Below are positions 5,467-5,706 of a stretch of 5,706 bases of DNA, piece after piece. The stretch is from Spirochaetota bacterium (GTDB lineage: Bacteria; Spirochaetota; Spirochaetia; DSM-27196; PWMO01). Each line of letters opens with the position of its first letter. Position 1 is the stretch's first letter. The stretch lies in contig JAAAOH010000263.1 in assembly GCA_009908925.1 (NCBI GenBank), positions 1-5,706 on the forward strand. The letters run 5' to 3'. The position numbers were made by a program, and so were the translations under genes. The notes below the pieces were generated by a model. It had not been told where the DNA came from. It did not search any database and was given only the letters and a program-made list of their open reading frames with translations.

Positions 5467-5706
5467 ATGAAACGGATGAGCACACGAAGAAAAACACCAA
5501 GATTGATTTCGACAATTCTCGCAGTATTCCTCCTCGCGGTTCCCCTCTCCGCCCAGGACAACGGCGAGGGCGATGACGGAGGTGGGGGCGGCGGAACGGT
5601 CAGCTTTTTCGAGGGTGACTCCGGCGGCGGAACGTCCCCCTCGACCAGCGTCGGCGGGGAAGTCGAGCTCGAGCTTCGCGCATTCCCCGAATATGACGAC
5701 TTTGAC
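5467..5706 (+). CDS. Exported protein with Gly/Asp-rich N-terminus, possible outer-membrane partner (cut by window edge)
   Basis: Eighty codons are visible with no stop before the right edge. Residues 1-12 are strongly basic, 13-27 are hydrophobic, and P-L-S-A then Q30 marks a likely signal peptidase I site after A29, so the protein leaves the cytoplasm. There is no lipobox. The mature start (30-64) is a Gly/Asp/Ser-rich linker with six glycines in a row (38-43) and the motif S-F-F-E-G-D (46-51). The same motif occurs in the exporter's insertion. From residue 63 the sequence V-G-G-E-V-E-L-E-L-R-A-F alternates hydrophobic and polar residues, as in the first strand of an outer-membrane beta barrel or other beta protein. 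In related operons of other phyla, an RND exporter and a LolA-like protein are accompanied by an outer-membrane barrel of the DUF1302 kind, so an equivalent role is plausible. I do not recognise the family from this fragment. Confidence 0.85.
   Translation, partial: MKRMSTRRKTPRLISTILAVFLLAVPLSAQDNGEGDDGGGGGGTVSFFEGDSGGGTSPSTSVGGEVELELRAFPEYDDFD

Overview
The window reads as chromosomal DNA from a diderm (Gram-negative type) bacterium with fairly high GC content. Evidence for this is G/C-rich third codon positions, strong AGGAGG-type ribosome binding sites, and Sec-exported periplasmic proteins that only make sense with an outer membrane. The order TetR regulator, MMPL/RND transporter, LolA-like protein, exported partner is one I associate with free-living Spirochaetota. 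That assignment rests on recall of gene order and family resemblance, so it is tentative.

Layout. Bases 1-227 (minus) hold the first 75 codons of a thiamine-diphosphate enzyme of the acetolactate synthase type, cut by the left edge. Bases 228-536 are a gene-free divergent spacer. Bases 537-746 (plus) encode an unrecognised 69-residue protein behind a very good ribosome binding site. Bases 747-872 are a regulatory region with a plausible sigma-70-type promoter followed by two 13-bp copies of TGAC-N5-GTCA. From 873 to the right edge runs a compact operon: a TetR-family regulator (873-1505), a 1029-residue RND/MMPL exporter (1519-4608), a LolA-like periplasmic protein (4605-5396, ATGA overlap with the exporter), and the first 80 codons of an exported protein (5467 onward, cut by the right edge).

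How the genes may work together. The exporter would extract a hydrophobic or lipid-like substrate from the inner membrane using the proton gradient. The LolA-like protein would carry it across the periplasm, and the last protein, possibly an outer-membrane or periplasmic component, would receive it. The TetR protein would repress the operon through the paired sites just downstream of its promoter. This is inferred from family knowledge and gene order; the substrate cannot be read from the sequence.

The most unusual feature is a roughly 176-residue Gly/Asp/Ser/Ala-rich insertion in the exporter's second periplasmic domain. It carries two Ser-Phe-Phe motifs. A matching SFFEG motif sits in the Gly/Asp-rich N-terminus of the mature fourth protein. 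This points to a possible shared docking or self-association element between two components of the system.
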